Below, piece after piece: positions 8,283-16,195 of a stretch of DNA of 64,000 bases (positions within the stretch are counted from its first letter, which is position 1; each line of letters opens with the position of its first letter). Origin of the DNA: Flavobacterium haoranii (GTDB lineage Bacteria; Bacteroidota; Bacteroidia; Flavobacteriales; Flavobacteriaceae); the NCBI GenBank assembly GCA_003246205.1, contig QKBC01000010.1, forward strand, positions 62,001 through 126,000. The letters are read 5' to 3'. The position numbers and the translations under genes were made by a program. The notes beneath the pieces were generated by a model, which saw nothing but the letters and a program-made list of their open reading frames with translations, searched no databases and was not told where the DNA came from.

Positions 8283-10235
8283 ATGCAATTGGATCTGGTA
8301 AAAAAGAAGTTCGAATTATATGATCTTGCTCCTTTTTATATTTGCGTGACAAATAGTGCAGGACAAATTTTGTATGCGAACAAGGCAGTTGAAATGAACT
8401 CGCATAATGGGGCTTTTTATATTTATGATTGTATTCAGGCTCTTTTTCAAAAATCTTATTTGTTAATTAATGAAAGGCTTCGAGAAGTCTTAAATTCTCA
8501 AAAGACTATTTCAGAGGTTGTACTGCTTTTGGAACAAGATCCTTTATTAAGCAGTATTTTCAACGCTAAACAAGTTGAAGAAGAATGTATCGTTTTCTTT
8601 TTTAAATCTCAACAAGAAGTAGAGCAAAGTACCGTACAGTTATTTCTTAATTCTTTAGTGAATGAAACCCCAGAAGTTGTTATCTGTTATACAATTACCG
8701 GTGAAATAGTGGTTTGGAATTTCGGAGCTGAAGAATTGTTCGGGATAAAGAAAAATAGCCTTATCGGACAAAAGATAACTGAAATTCCGTTAAATATTTC
8801 AATTCTTGAGGAAAAGGATGTAGTATCAGAAGTTTTAAAGTTACAACAAGGGAAAGGAAAAGTTATTGAAAAAGAGGTTAAAATCGGAGAAAAAATTCAA
8901 TATGTTAAGATCACGGCCAAATTAATTTATAATGAAGCCAATGAGATTATCGGAGTCAGTAAGTGTTTTTCGGATATTACACCTTATGTGACAGATAGCC
9001 AACTTTTGCAAAAACATATTGAAAATTTGCAATATCTTAATGATATTTGGGAAAGCCTGTCACAAAATCTAGATGTTCAGAATATTTTACAAATAGTAAC
9101 GGATGTAACGACTAAATTTAGCGGTGCGTCTTATGGAGCATTCTTTTACAATTCGCTGACAGAAGACGGAGAGGCTATGAAGCTGTTTACTTTGTCAGGA
9201 GCCAAGAGAGAAGATTTTATGAAGTTAGGAATGCCTAGAAATACCGATATCTTCAAAAAAACATTTAATAGTAAACAGGGTTTTATTGCAAATGATATAA
9301 CGCAACACCATGATTTTGGAAAAAATCCACCACATAACGGACTACCTAAAGGACACTTGCCGGTAAAAAGTTATATGTCTATACCTGTGTTTTCTATGGC
9401 AGGAGAAAATATGGGAAGTTTATTATTCGGACATCCCGAACCGGGAAAGTTTTCACAAGAACATATTACCATGATGCAAAGTATCGCAAGCCAGGCGGCT
9501 ATTGCATTGGAGAATTCCAAACTATTGAAGAATGTGAGAACATTATCGGATAAAAAAGATTTGTTTATAACAGTTGTGGGACATGAACTTCGAAGTCCGC
9601 TGACAACTATCAAGGGGTTTATACAAGTATTAAGAGAGGTTAATCAAGACAATGAGTTGTGTATATACATTGAAAAAGTATTGGAACAAGTCGATAAGCT
9701 TAATCTATTAGTTGATGATCTTTTGGATATAGGCCAAATTGAAGCTGGTAAAATATCTTTAGAGAAAAGTGAGTTCTGTTTATCAGATTTAGTGAAAGAT
9801 ACTATAGAGACGGTGTTATATGCTCAAAATACACATGAAATAGTATTTGATAATAGAGAGGCAATGTTAATCACGGCTGATAAAAGGAGAGTTCAGCAGG
9901 TATTGTATAATCTAATTTATAATGCAGTTAAATATTCGCCGGATGCAGATAAGGTACTTGTTCAGATAAAAAGTGAAAAGAGTGAAGTAATAGTTAAAAT
10001 AATTGATTATGGAATAGGTATTTCGGAAAAGCATATACATAATATCTTTGATCGATTTTACAGAGTTCCGTCAAAAAAGAACATAAGCGGCATAGGAATC
10101 GGACTTTTTTTATGCAGTAAGATCATTAAAAAGCACGGAGGAACACTTTCTGTTAATAGTGTTTTAGATGAAGGTTCAGAGTTTATTTTTAAAATTCCCA
10201 AAAATACTTTTAGGCATGAAAATTTTTATTCTTGA
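8283..10235 (+). CDS. PAS-PAS-GAF sensor histidine kinase
   Basis: A 650-residue cytosolic sensor kinase without membrane segments. Order: degenerate PAS-like region (about 10-115), PAS domain (about 125-235, with VVWNFGAEELFGIKKNSLIG), GAF domain (about 255-410), HisKA with His434 in VVGHELRSPLTTIKG, and HATPase (N box YNLIYNAVKYSP near 541, then DYGIGISEKH and the G2 box GIGIGLFL). It autophosphorylates on His434 and should pass phosphate to the response regulator whose start overlaps its 3' end. The GAF domain suggests a small-molecule or redox/light-type cofactor signal, but no bilin-binding or metal-binding cysteine is evident, so the signal is unknown. Confidence 0.93.
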   Translation: MQLDLVKKKFELYDLAPFYICVTNSAGQILYANKAVEMNSHNGAFYIYDCIQALFQKSYLLINERLREVLNSQKTISEVVLLLEQDPLLSSIFNAKQVEEECIVFFFKSQQEVEQSTVQLFLNSLVNETPEVVICYTITGEIVVWNFGAEELFGIKKNSLIGQKITEIPLNISILEEKDVVSEVLKLQQGKGKVIEKEVKIGEKIQYVKITAKLIYNEANEIIGVSKCFSDITPYVTDSQLLQKHIENLQYLNDIWESLSQNLDVQNILQIVTDVTTKFSGASYGAFFYNSLTEDGEAMKLFTLSGAKREDFMKLGMPRNTDIFKKTFNSKQGFIANDITQHHDFGKNPPHNGLPKGHLPVKSYMSIPVFSMAGENMGSLLFGHPEPGKFSQEHITMMQSIASQAAIALENSKLLKNVRTLSDKKDLFITVVGHELRSPLTTIKGFIQVLREVNQDNELCIYIEKVLEQVDKLNLLVDDLLDIGQIEAGKISLEKSEFCLSDLVKDTIETVLYAQNTHEIVFDNREAMLITADKRRVQQVLYNLIYNAVKYSPDADKVLVQIKSEKSEVIVKIIDYGIGISEKHIHNIFDRFYRVPSKKNISGIGIGLFLCSKIIKKHGGTLSVNSVLDEGSEFIFKIPKNTFRHENFYS

Positions 10236-10569
10236 AGATAATTTAGCTATCTCACAATTAGTATTATTATTGCTTAAACGAAAAGGCTATGACGCTCACG
10301 CTTTTCATACTATAAACTCATTGCTGAAAGCTTTGGATAGAACAATTCCTGATTTCTTTGTTTTGGATATTATGTTGCCTGATGGCAATGGAGTAGATCT
10401 GGCTAAAGAATTTAAAAGCCTTGAGATGCTAAAGAACATTCCTATATTGATGATGTCTGCAAACATAGATGGAGTTGTTGAAAGCCAAAAACTTCATAAA
10501 GTGGATTATATCTCAAAGCCATTTGATATCAATGAATTCGTAGATCGGTTAGAGAATTTGTCAAATTAA
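10216..10569 (+). CDS. Single-domain response regulator (receiver only)
   Basis: A 117-residue CheY-like receiver with no output domain. The acidic pocket is in FILEDN, the phospho-acceptor is Asp51 in FVLDIMLPDG, the switch residue is the Ser in MMSAN, and the conserved lysine is in SKPFD near 101. The chosen start is the ATG at 10216 (MKIFILEDN), which overlaps the end of the kinase gene by 20 bases in another frame. This indicates translational coupling and a cognate pair. With no DNA-binding part it must act by protein contact or as a phosphorelay intermediate. Confidence 0.9.
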   Translation: MKIFILEDNLAISQLVLLLLKRKGYDAHAFHTINSLLKALDRTIPDFFVLDIMLPDGNGVDLAKEFKSLEMLKNIPILMMSANIDGVVESQKLHKVDYISKPFDINEFVDRLENLSN

Positions 10570-10743
10570 TTAAATTATTTCAAATGTCCGGTCAAGATTA
10601 AAATTGTCTTATTTAACTTTTTTGATTGTAAAAACGAACCCTTTTCTTGATAAATTTGACTATGTTATTATAATATATTGAGATCAAGTAAAATAATAAA
10701 AAAGGGTAAAAAAGTTTTAATGTAATTCGTTGTTTTTTATTTT

Positions 10744-10758
10744 TGGCACGACTATTGA
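10744..10758 (+). promoter_or_regulatory. Candidate sigma-54 (-24/-12) promoter
   Basis: TGGCACG at 10744-10750, four bases, then TTGA at 10755-10758 fits the RpoN consensus TGGCACG-N4-TTGC in every position except the final C. A start about 12 bases on would give a roughly 25-base A-rich leader before the lipoprotein ATG at 10794. An alternative ordinary promoter exists further upstream (TTG at 10626, 22 bases, TAAATTTG at 10651-10658). No activator gene or activator-binding repeat is seen next to it. Confidence 0.5.
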
Positions 10759-10793
10759 AAAACAACAAATATAGAAACACAAAAAAATAAGTT

Positions 10794-11330
10794 ATGAAAA
10801 AAGTTATACTATTATTCGCGCTAGCCGGTATGGCAGTTTTACAAAGTTGTACAAAAGAAGAATATTATGTTCAAGATGATGGATATGATAGTGATACCAT
10901 TAGTGAAGTATTTGAATTGAAGAATGTAGATTTCGGTTATGATTCTAATACAGGTGGTTACTCTATTTATAGAACATTGTCTCCTCAAATATATGCTTCA
11001 GATGTTATTTTGATCTATAGACTGTCAGGTCTTATAGATTCTAATACTCCTATTTGGCAACTTATTCCAAGAACACTTTATTTATATGAAGGAGAATTAG
11101 ATTATGACTACGATTTTAGTATGGAAGATTTTGTTATTTATGCAGGTGGTACTTATAATTTAGCAGATACGCCAGAATACATCTATAACCAAACATTTAG
11201 AATAGTTATTGTTCCAGGATATTTTAGTGGTAAAATGGCAAATACAAATACAGCTGTAGATTTTTCCGATTATGATGCAGTAATTAAGTATTATAACATT
11301 GACGACAGTAATATAACACAGATTAATTAA
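10794..11330 (+). CDS. Lipoprotein, conserved-looking, unknown function
   Basis: A 178-residue protein with a lipobox ending LQSC (Cys about 19) followed by an acidic Asp/Tyr-rich spacer, so it is probably surface- or periplasm-anchored. The mature part is a beta-rich domain with FELKNVDFGYDSNTGGYSIY, a DVILIYRL strand and aromatic repeats. It recalls the C-terminal domain of flavobacterial lipoproteins that often carry a collagen-like GPP stretch, which is absent here; this is a recollection, not a search result. It is a single-gene unit: a sigma-54-like promoter in front and a strong terminator behind. Confidence 0.75.
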   Translation: MKKVILLFALAGMAVLQSCTKEEYYVQDDGYDSDTISEVFELKNVDFGYDSNTGGYSIYRTLSPQIYASDVILIYRLSGLIDSNTPIWQLIPRTLYLYEGELDYDYDFSMEDFVIYAGGTYNLADTPEYIYNQTFRIVIVPGYFSGKMANTNTAVDFSDYDAVIKYYNIDDSNITQIN

Positions 11331-11340
11331 TAGAAAAAAG

Positions 11341-11365
11341 GCCTTGAGAGATCAAGGCTTTTTTA
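11341..11365 (+). terminator. Rho-independent terminator
   Basis: Perfect 7-bp stem GCCTTGA / TCAAGGC with GAGA loop followed by seven T, just after the lipoprotein stop. Confidence 0.9.
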
Positions 11366-11390
11366 TTGCCCTTTTCAAAATCCAATATGG

Positions 11391-11441
11391 CAGTTTCATT
11401 CTGTTTTTAATATTTCATTGTAAAACAATCTATTATCTTTG
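11391..11441 (+). promoter_or_regulatory. Promoter region of the LytS/LytTR operon with possible regulator site
   Basis: A -7-like TATCTTTG lies at 11434-11441, shortly before the kinase ATG at 11455. Just upstream, CAGTTTCATTCTG and TATTTCATTGTAAAACAA resemble the CAGTTTTCATTTTGTCC and TTTCATAGTGTAAAA blocks found before the genes at 14104 and 16196, suggesting autoregulation by the LytTR protein encoded in this operon. The match is partial. Confidence 0.35.
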
Positions 11442-11454
11442 ATTTAAAATTGAA

Positions 11455-12465
11455 ATGAAAATGAAGTGGTCTGCCTTCAAAAAAGGAATCTTAATCAGTT
11501 TTGTCGTAAGTGCTTTAGCCACGGCTCCCAGAATTATTCGCTTAAATAAAGATGATTTACATTATTTGCTGAATCATTTTCTATATCTTTTTGTACTGAC
11601 TTTATTGTATTGGGTATTAAGTCAGTTTTTTGTGTACAAAAAAAAGAAAGTTGTTTTTTATACCGCTGTTTTTTTGATCTTATCCGGATTAATTTCAATT
11701 GTTTACCAATTAGTTTTGGAAGCTTTTTTCGGAGATTTCAAGATTTTATATTCCGATTTTCCTTTGATTCGTGATTTGAATGAAAAAAGGCAGATTTTAA
11801 TGCTGTTTTTCAGAGGCGTTCTATTTAGCGCTATTATCTATTTTATTGTTTTTTATCTCAATTTACTATATGAAAAACAGCATGCTTTAACAGAAATTGA
11901 ACAGCTCAAAAAAGAAAAACTAGAGGCACAATTAGATTCCTTAAAACAACAAATCAGCCCGCATTTTTTGTTCAATTCACTGAGTACACTTCGTACCATG
12001 GTAACTGACGAAAGTTCAAAGGTATACATCAATAAATTGTCTAATGTGTATCGTTATTTACTGAGTTTAAGCGATTCTAATTTAACCTCATTAAAAGAGG
12101 AACTAGACTTTATTGAATCTTATTTACATATTGTAAAAGAGCGTTTTGAAGAAGCCATCAGTGTTTCTATCTCTATTTCTCCCGAAGTATTAGAACTTCA
12201 AATTCCGCCTTTGGCATTACAACTTCTGATTGAAAATGCAATCAAACATAACGTTATTTCTTTCGAAGATCCGTTGAAAATTGAAATTTTTGATGAAGGC
12301 AATTTTTTATTTGTACAAAATAATTACCAACCTAAATCTTCTGTGGAAAAAAGTACAGGGAAAGGTTTGCAAAACATCAAAAAGCGCTATGAATATCTTT
12401 CGGAACAAGAAATAGAAATTGAAGTTAAAGATGATTATTTTATCGTAAAATTACCTTTGTTATGA
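11455..12465 (+). CDS. LytS/YehU-type sensor histidine kinase
   Basis: A 336-residue membrane sensor kinase. Four hydrophobic segments occupy about residues 10-140, followed by a coiled coil (EIEQLKKEKLEAQLDSLKQQ) and the His_kinase domain with His170 in ISPHFLFNSLSTL. The ATPase part has LQLLIENAIKHN as N box and GKGLQNIKKRYEYL as G box. Partner: the LytTR regulator encoded two genes downstream. Its stop overlaps the next start (ATGA), so kinase, hydroxylase-like enzyme and regulator are one operon. The sensed signal is probably membrane-related, since no extracytoplasmic domain is visible; that is inference. Confidence 0.92.
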   Translation: MKMKWSAFKKGILISFVVSALATAPRIIRLNKDDLHYLLNHFLYLFVLTLLYWVLSQFFVYKKKKVVFYTAVFLILSGLISIVYQLVLEAFFGDFKILYSDFPLIRDLNEKRQILMLFFRGVLFSAIIYFIVFYLNLLYEKQHALTEIEQLKKEKLEAQLDSLKQQISPHFLFNSLSTLRTMVTDESSKVYINKLSNVYRYLLSLSDSNLTSLKEELDFIESYLHIVKERFEEAISVSISISPEVLELQIPPLALQLLIENAIKHNVISFEDPLKIEIFDEGNFLFVQNNYQPKSSVEKSTGKGLQNIKKRYEYLSEQEIEIEVKDDYFIVKLPLL

Positions 12466-13217
12466 AAGAGAAAAGCTATTTGTTATACGTCATATTAATG
12501 AGTATTCGTTATTTTCTCTTTTCAGGAATGGCTTTCCTTTTGTTTTATGTGATCTTCAGAAAAAATACAACCCAACTCAAAATTCAAAAATTATTTCCCA
12601 AGCTAAAAGATTATGCCCGAGAAATACGGTATTCTATTATGACCCTGTTTATTTTTTCGGCTTTTGCCTATTTATTGCTAGCTACTCCATTTCAACACTA
12701 TACACAAGTATATACAGATATCGAACAGCATGGTTTAGTATACTTCTTTTTCAGTGTCATTTTAGCTATTTTGATTCACGATACATATTTTTATTGGATG
12801 CATCGTTTCATGCACCATCCTAAAGTGTTTAAATACATACATTTGGTGCACCATAAATCAACTAATCCCAGTCCGTTTACGTCCTATTCTTTCCATCCGT
12901 TAGAAGCCTTAGTTGAAGGCAGCGTGATAGTTGTCATTGTGTTTTTAATTCCTATTCACAAATGGGCTATTGCTCTGTTTATGCTTTTTATGATTACTTT
13001 TAATGTTTACGGACATTTGGGGTATGAGATTTTTCCAAAATGGTTATTGCAATCTAAAATAGGAAAATGGTTCAATACATCTTTAAACCACAATATGCAC
13101 CACAAATATTTTAATGATAATTACGGATTATATTTTCGGTTTTGGGATGAATGGTGTGGTACCACGCATCCTGATTATCAAAAGAAATTGAATCAATTGT
13201 TTCATCAAAATTCATAA
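12462..13217 (+). CDS. Fatty acid hydroxylase / sterol desaturase family membrane enzyme
   Basis: A 251-residue membrane protein with the three histidine clusters of the di-iron hydroxylase superfamily: HDTYFYWMHRFMHH from residue 106, HLVHHKS from 127, and NHNMHH near 209-214. Membrane helices lie at about 8-30, 57-77, 90-110 and 145-180. Members use O2 and a di-iron centre to hydroxylate or desaturate lipids (sterols, fatty acids, carotenoids, ether lipids); the substrate is not evident. It overlaps the kinase gene by 4 bases and precedes the LytTR regulator by one base, which ties the lipid enzyme to that signalling pair. Confidence 0.9.
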   Translation: MKEKSYLLYVILMSIRYFLFSGMAFLLFYVIFRKNTTQLKIQKLFPKLKDYAREIRYSIMTLFIFSAFAYLLLATPFQHYTQVYTDIEQHGLVYFFFSVILAILIHDTYFYWMHRFMHHPKVFKYIHLVHHKSTNPSPFTSYSFHPLEALVEGSVIVVIVFLIPIHKWAIALFMLFMITFNVYGHLGYEIFPKWLLQSKIGKWFNTSLNHNMHHKYFNDNYGLYFRFWDEWCGTTHPDYQKKLNQLFHQNS

Positions 13218-13218
13218 A

Positions 13219-13995
13219 ATGCTTACGATTTTAATTATAGAAGACGAAATTAAAACAGCTCGAGAACTAAAAAGAAACATCGAATATTTATTTGATGACG
13301 CTATTGTTTTAGATACTGTTGCTTCTATTAAAAGCGGCCTGAAATGGCTCAAAGAAAATAATCATCCCGATATTATTTTTTCGGATATTCAATTAGCCGA
13401 TGGTTTGAGTTTTGAAATCTTTAAGCAAGTTGAGGTCAAATCGCCCATTGTTTTTTGTACTGCTTATGATGAATATGCTATTGAAGCTTTTAAAACAAGT
13501 GGTATTGATTATTTATTAAAACCGGTAGATGAAGAAAAACTGAAACAAAGTATTCAAAAATATCAAAACTTAAAAAAAGTGTTAGTTGCAACAGATACTT
13601 TGCCTCATTATAATAACATTCAATCATTTGTTAATTCGGTTTCAGAAAATCAATATAAAAAAACGGTTTTAGTTCATTTTCAGGAAAAGATTATTCCATT
13701 GACAACAGAGCAGATTGCTTATATTCATTACGAATTAGGAAATGTGTATATTATGACGTTTGATAAAAAACGTTATTTTATCAATCAAACTTTAGATGAA
13801 TTTGAAACCTTGTTGCATCCCGATCAATTTTTTAGAGCCAATCGCCAGTTCATTGTCAACCGTTCAGCAATACAATCATTAGAAAATTATTTTTCCAGAC
13901 GAATGTTATTACGGTTAGAACTTCCCGTTTCTCAAGAAATTATCATCAGCAAAACCAAATCTCCTTTACTCATTAAATGGATTGAAAAATTTTAA
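13219..13995 (+). CDS. LytTR-family response regulator
   Basis: A 258-residue DNA-binding regulator. Receiver at 1-125 with Asp56 in DIIFSDIQLADG and the conserved Lys in YLLKPVDEEK; LytTR DNA-binding domain at about 150-256 with the typical FFRANRQFIVNRSAIQSLENY segment. It is phosphorylated by the kinase at 11455 and should bind direct repeats near promoters. Candidate targets are the genes at 14104 and 16196 and its own operon, which share TTTTGTC-type motifs. The start is the ATG one base after the preceding stop. Confidence 0.93.
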   Translation: MLTILIIEDEIKTARELKRNIEYLFDDAIVLDTVASIKSGLKWLKENNHPDIIFSDIQLADGLSFEIFKQVEVKSPIVFCTAYDEYAIEAFKTSGIDYLLKPVDEEKLKQSIQKYQNLKKVLVATDTLPHYNNIQSFVNSVSENQYKKTVLVHFQEKIIPLTTEQIAYIHYELGNVYIMTFDKKRYFINQTLDEFETLLHPDQFFRANRQFIVNRSAIQSLENYFSRRMLLRLELPVSQEIIISKTKSPLLIKWIEKF

Positions 13996-14020
13996 GAGAC
14001 AAGCTGTACTGTTCAGTTTT

Positions 14021-14078
14021 CATTTTGTCCTTTTCATTATAGAAGTTTAAAAGACAAAAAACGGAAGCGCTACTTTTG
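14021..14078 (+). promoter_or_regulatory. Promoter with candidate LytTR-regulator motifs
   Basis: CATTTTGTCC and TTTTCAT at 14021-14037 and GACAAAA at 14053-14059 are followed by a -7-like TACTTTTG at 14071-14078, 26 bases before the ATG at 14104. The same CATTTTGTCC, TTTCAT and AAAAGACAAAA order recurs at 16121-16155. TTTTGTC and GACAAAA are inverted copies of each other. Assignment to the adjacent LytTR protein is inference from proximity. Confidence 0.45.
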
Positions 14079-14103
14079 AGTAAGAAATTAAAAAACAAAA
14101 ATT

Positions 14104-14850
14104 ATGAAAAAGTTAGTGTATTCCTTAAAAAGTTTGGCAGTAGTAGCTGTACTTTTTATGTCAGCTCAAGTAGTAGTTTCCTGTAATAGTGATGATAGCA
14201 ATTCATCAGATGCTTTACAGGAAGAAGATGCTGTAGAAGTAATTGAAAACTCCTTAAAAGAAGATACCGGCGGTTTGTCTAAAACTGTTGAAACAACAGT
14301 TTCATTAGTCGACGAAGAAGGAGTGTATACTGAAACACCATATATCAATTGCGGAGAAACTTATAATCACAATTATTCCTTTCAAAATGAAGTGAATAAC
14401 TATTCTGCCGACTATCAATTTACCTCAACTTATATGTTGAACTGTAATGGAAATTCAAATCCGGAAAGTTTTTCATATCAATTTACGAATGTAGGTACTT
14501 ATGATACTCCAAGAATGGGTTCAAATGATGGTTCAAATGCCAATTGGAGCTTAACCGGATTAGACAGTTCAACAGATAATATTGCTTTAAACGGTTCGTA
14601 TGTTCGTAATGGCTCTCAGGTTTCCAAAGTACGCTATATGAATTCATTTACCAGTACGTTAACCTATAGTATTACTAATTTACAAGTTAATAAAACTTCT
14701 TATCAAATTCAGTCCGGTACAGCTGCCGTGAGTTTTGTCGGGACGGTTTCAAACGGCAATCAATATACATACAATGGTTCTGTTACGTTTAACGGAGACG
14801 GAACAGCAACACTAACAATCAACGGAAACGTTTATATTATTAATCTTTAA
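14104..14850 (+). CDS. Lipoprotein, beta-rich, unknown function
   Basis: A 248-residue protein with a long signal peptide ending VVVSC (Cys27) and a Ser/Asp/Glu linker. The mature part alternates short Ser/Thr/Asn-rich strands (for example SYQFTNVGTYDTP and GTATLTINGNVYIINL), typical of a beta-sandwich surface protein. No known domain is recognised. It is the first gene downstream of the LytTR regulator, behind a promoter with candidate regulator motifs, and is followed 12 bases later by a small periplasmic coiled-coil protein, probably in the same transcript. Confidence 0.75.
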   Translation: MKKLVYSLKSLAVVAVLFMSAQVVVSCNSDDSNSSDALQEEDAVEVIENSLKEDTGGLSKTVETTVSLVDEEGVYTETPYINCGETYNHNYSFQNEVNNYSADYQFTSTYMLNCNGNSNPESFSYQFTNVGTYDTPRMGSNDGSNANWSLTGLDSSTDNIALNGSYVRNGSQVSKVRYMNSFTSTLTYSITNLQVNKTSYQIQSGTAAVSFVGTVSNGNQYTYNGSVTFNGDGTATLTINGNVYIINL

Positions 14851-14862
14851 CAACTATAAAAA

Positions 14863-15228
14863 ATGAAAAAAACATTAATGTGGATTACGGTTTTATTTTT
14901 AAGTTTGGGAGCTTTTGCACAAGAAAAAACAACAGAAGAAAGAGCTACTGAAATGACAGAAAAAATGAAAGAGCAAATCGGTTTTAATGAAGATACCCAA
15001 AAGAAAGTTCAGGAAATAAATTTGGACTTTGTAACCAAAACCGAAGAAATCAAAAAAACAGACTCTAGCAGAATGACTAAGTTTAAAGAGCTTAAAACTT
15101 TAGGTGAAGAAAGAGAATCTCAATTGAAAGAAGTTTTGACAGAAGAAGAGTTTGACGCTTTTAAAGAACATCAATCAGAAAACAGAAAGGAACTAAAACA
15201 GCGTTTCAAAGCAAACCGTAATAAATAG
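14863..15228 (+). CDS. Small periplasmic helical protein (Spy/CpxP-like in style)
   Basis: A 121-residue protein: signal peptide MKKTLMWITVLFLSLGAFAQ, then a wholly charged helical sequence rich in Lys and Glu (TEKMKEQIGFNEDTQKKVQE, later LKEVLTEEEFDAFKEHQ). Size, LTxEEFDAF-type helices and export recall Spy/CpxP-like periplasmic chaperones and the small helical proteins common in Flavobacterium, but the LTxxQ repeats of Spy are not convincing. It sits 12 bases behind the lipoprotein gene and ends at a terminator. Confidence 0.75.
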   Translation: MKKTLMWITVLFLSLGAFAQEKTTEERATEMTEKMKEQIGFNEDTQKKVQEINLDFVTKTEEIKKTDSSRMTKFKELKTLGEERESQLKEVLTEEEFDAFKEHQSENRKELKQRFKANRNK

Positions 15229-15246
15229 TTTTAGTTGATTAGAGTG

Positions 15247-15273
15247 CACCTCATTTTTAATGAGGTGTTTTTT
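15247..15273 (+). terminator. Rho-independent terminator
   Basis: A 9-bp stem CACCTCATT / AATGAGGTG with a TTT loop and six following T closes the 14104-15228 unit. Confidence 0.9.
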
Positions 15274-15292
15274 CTTTTAAATCAAGTTATAT

Positions 15293-15655
15293 ATGAAAAT
15301 CATCATCAGTTTCGTAGTATTTCTATTCCTCAATTTCAGTACCAATCATTCCGATGCCATTATAGGACAATGGGAAAATCCGGACGGAACACGCCGAGTA
15401 GAAATCTTTAAAGGAAAAGATTGTTATTTGGGAAAAATCATTTGGCTTAAAGTGGAGAAACCAAAAGCTAAACCCGGAGATATCGTGTTAGATGATATTC
15501 GGTTTCAAAATACCTATTGGAACGGGAAAATTACGTTGCCCACTGAAGATCGTATTTTTGATGCAGAACTCCGATTACTATCTGAAAACCAATTAGAAAT
15601 TAAAGCCAGCTATCGCAATATGAGTCGTAAAAAAGTTTGGAAGCGAATCCCTTAA
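15293..15655 (+). CDS. DUF2147-family exported protein (copy 1)
   Basis: A 120-residue protein with a weak signal peptide (MKIIISFVVFLFLNFS) and a DUF2147-type lipocalin-like barrel: AIIGQWENPDGTRRVEIFK, YLGKIIWLKVEKPKAKPGD, then the QNTYWNGKITLP and VWKRIP ends. The family has no assigned activity. A paralogue follows directly at 15704 with the same landmarks, so this is a tandem duplication. A terminator lies in front and a separate promoter lies between the copies. Confidence 0.85.
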   Translation: MKIIISFVVFLFLNFSTNHSDAIIGQWENPDGTRRVEIFKGKDCYLGKIIWLKVEKPKAKPGDIVLDDIRFQNTYWNGKITLPTEDRIFDAELRLLSENQLEIKASYRNMSRKKVWKRIP

Positions 15656-15656
15656 C

Positions 15657-15686
15657 TTGTTTTTTTAGTAAAAAATACTAAATTTG
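15657..15686 (+). promoter_or_regulatory. Bacteroidota-type promoter (TTG-N19-TAAATTTG)
   Basis: TTG at 15657-15659, a 19-base spacer and TAAATTTG at 15679-15686 fit the Bacteroidota -33/-7 consensus exactly. The start of the second DUF2147 gene lies 17 bases further at 15704, giving a very short leader. Confidence 0.72.
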
Positions 15687-15703
15687 TAAGTAAAGCTTTG
15701 GGT

Positions 15704-16087
15704 ATGAAAAAACATTCTTTTTTGAAATACGGATTAGTTTTAGTGACAATTTTCACGGTTTTTAGTTTTGCAACTTATACAAGTGATGCAATTATAGGTA
15801 GATGGGAAAGCCCTGATAAAGACAGACGAATAGAAGTATATAAAAAGAATCATTTATACTTTGGCAAAATTATTTGGCAAAAGCCCGATAAATTCAGAGC
15901 GGAAGTAGGCGATGTTGTAATTCGCGATATTGAATACCAAAATCCACACTGGGAAGGTAAAATTTGGGTTCCGGAAATTAAATCCGATTTTACAGCAAAT
16001 ATTTCACTGCCTTCACATAATGAACTTCGTATAGAAGCAACTAATGGTTTGATAAAAAAAGTTAAAGTTTGGAATAGAGTGAAATAG
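15704..16087 (+). CDS. DUF2147-family exported protein (copy 2)
   Basis: A 127-residue protein with signal peptide (MKKHSFLKYGLVLVTIF...FSFA) and the same domain as the gene before it: AIIGRWESPDKDRRIEVYK, YFGKIIWQKPDKF, VGDVVIRDIEYQNPHWEGKI and VWNRVK. The ATG at 15704 is preferred to the TTG at 15698, since it starts the signal peptide proper. The copies have diverged in many positions, so the duplication is not recent. Function unknown; probably periplasmic or outer-membrane associated. Confidence 0.85.
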   Translation: MKKHSFLKYGLVLVTIFTVFSFATYTSDAIIGRWESPDKDRRIEVYKKNHLYFGKIIWQKPDKFRAEVGDVVIRDIEYQNPHWEGKIWVPEIKSDFTANISLPSHNELRIEATNGLIKKVKVWNRVK

Positions 16088-16103
16088 ATTTTGATTTCAT
16101 CTA

Positions 16104-16155
16104 TTTTGTCTTTTTAAACTCCATTTTGTCCATTTCATAGTGTAAAAAGACAAAA
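16104..16155 (+). promoter_or_regulatory. Candidate LytTR-regulator site: direct repeat TTTTGTC x2 plus inverted GACAAAA
   Basis: TTTTGTC occurs at 16104-16110 and again at 16124-16130, exactly 20 bases apart (about two helical turns, as in LytTR operators), and the inverted GACAAAA follows at 16149-16155. The CATTTTGTCC, ATTTCAT and AAAAGACAAAA order matches the region before 14104. It lies about 40 bases before the T9SS protein start at 16196; a degenerate -7-like TTTCTTTG is at 16172-16179. Confidence 0.48.
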
Positions 16156-16195
16156 GTAGCCTACACTTTTATTTCTTTGAAATAAAGTTTTAGCT

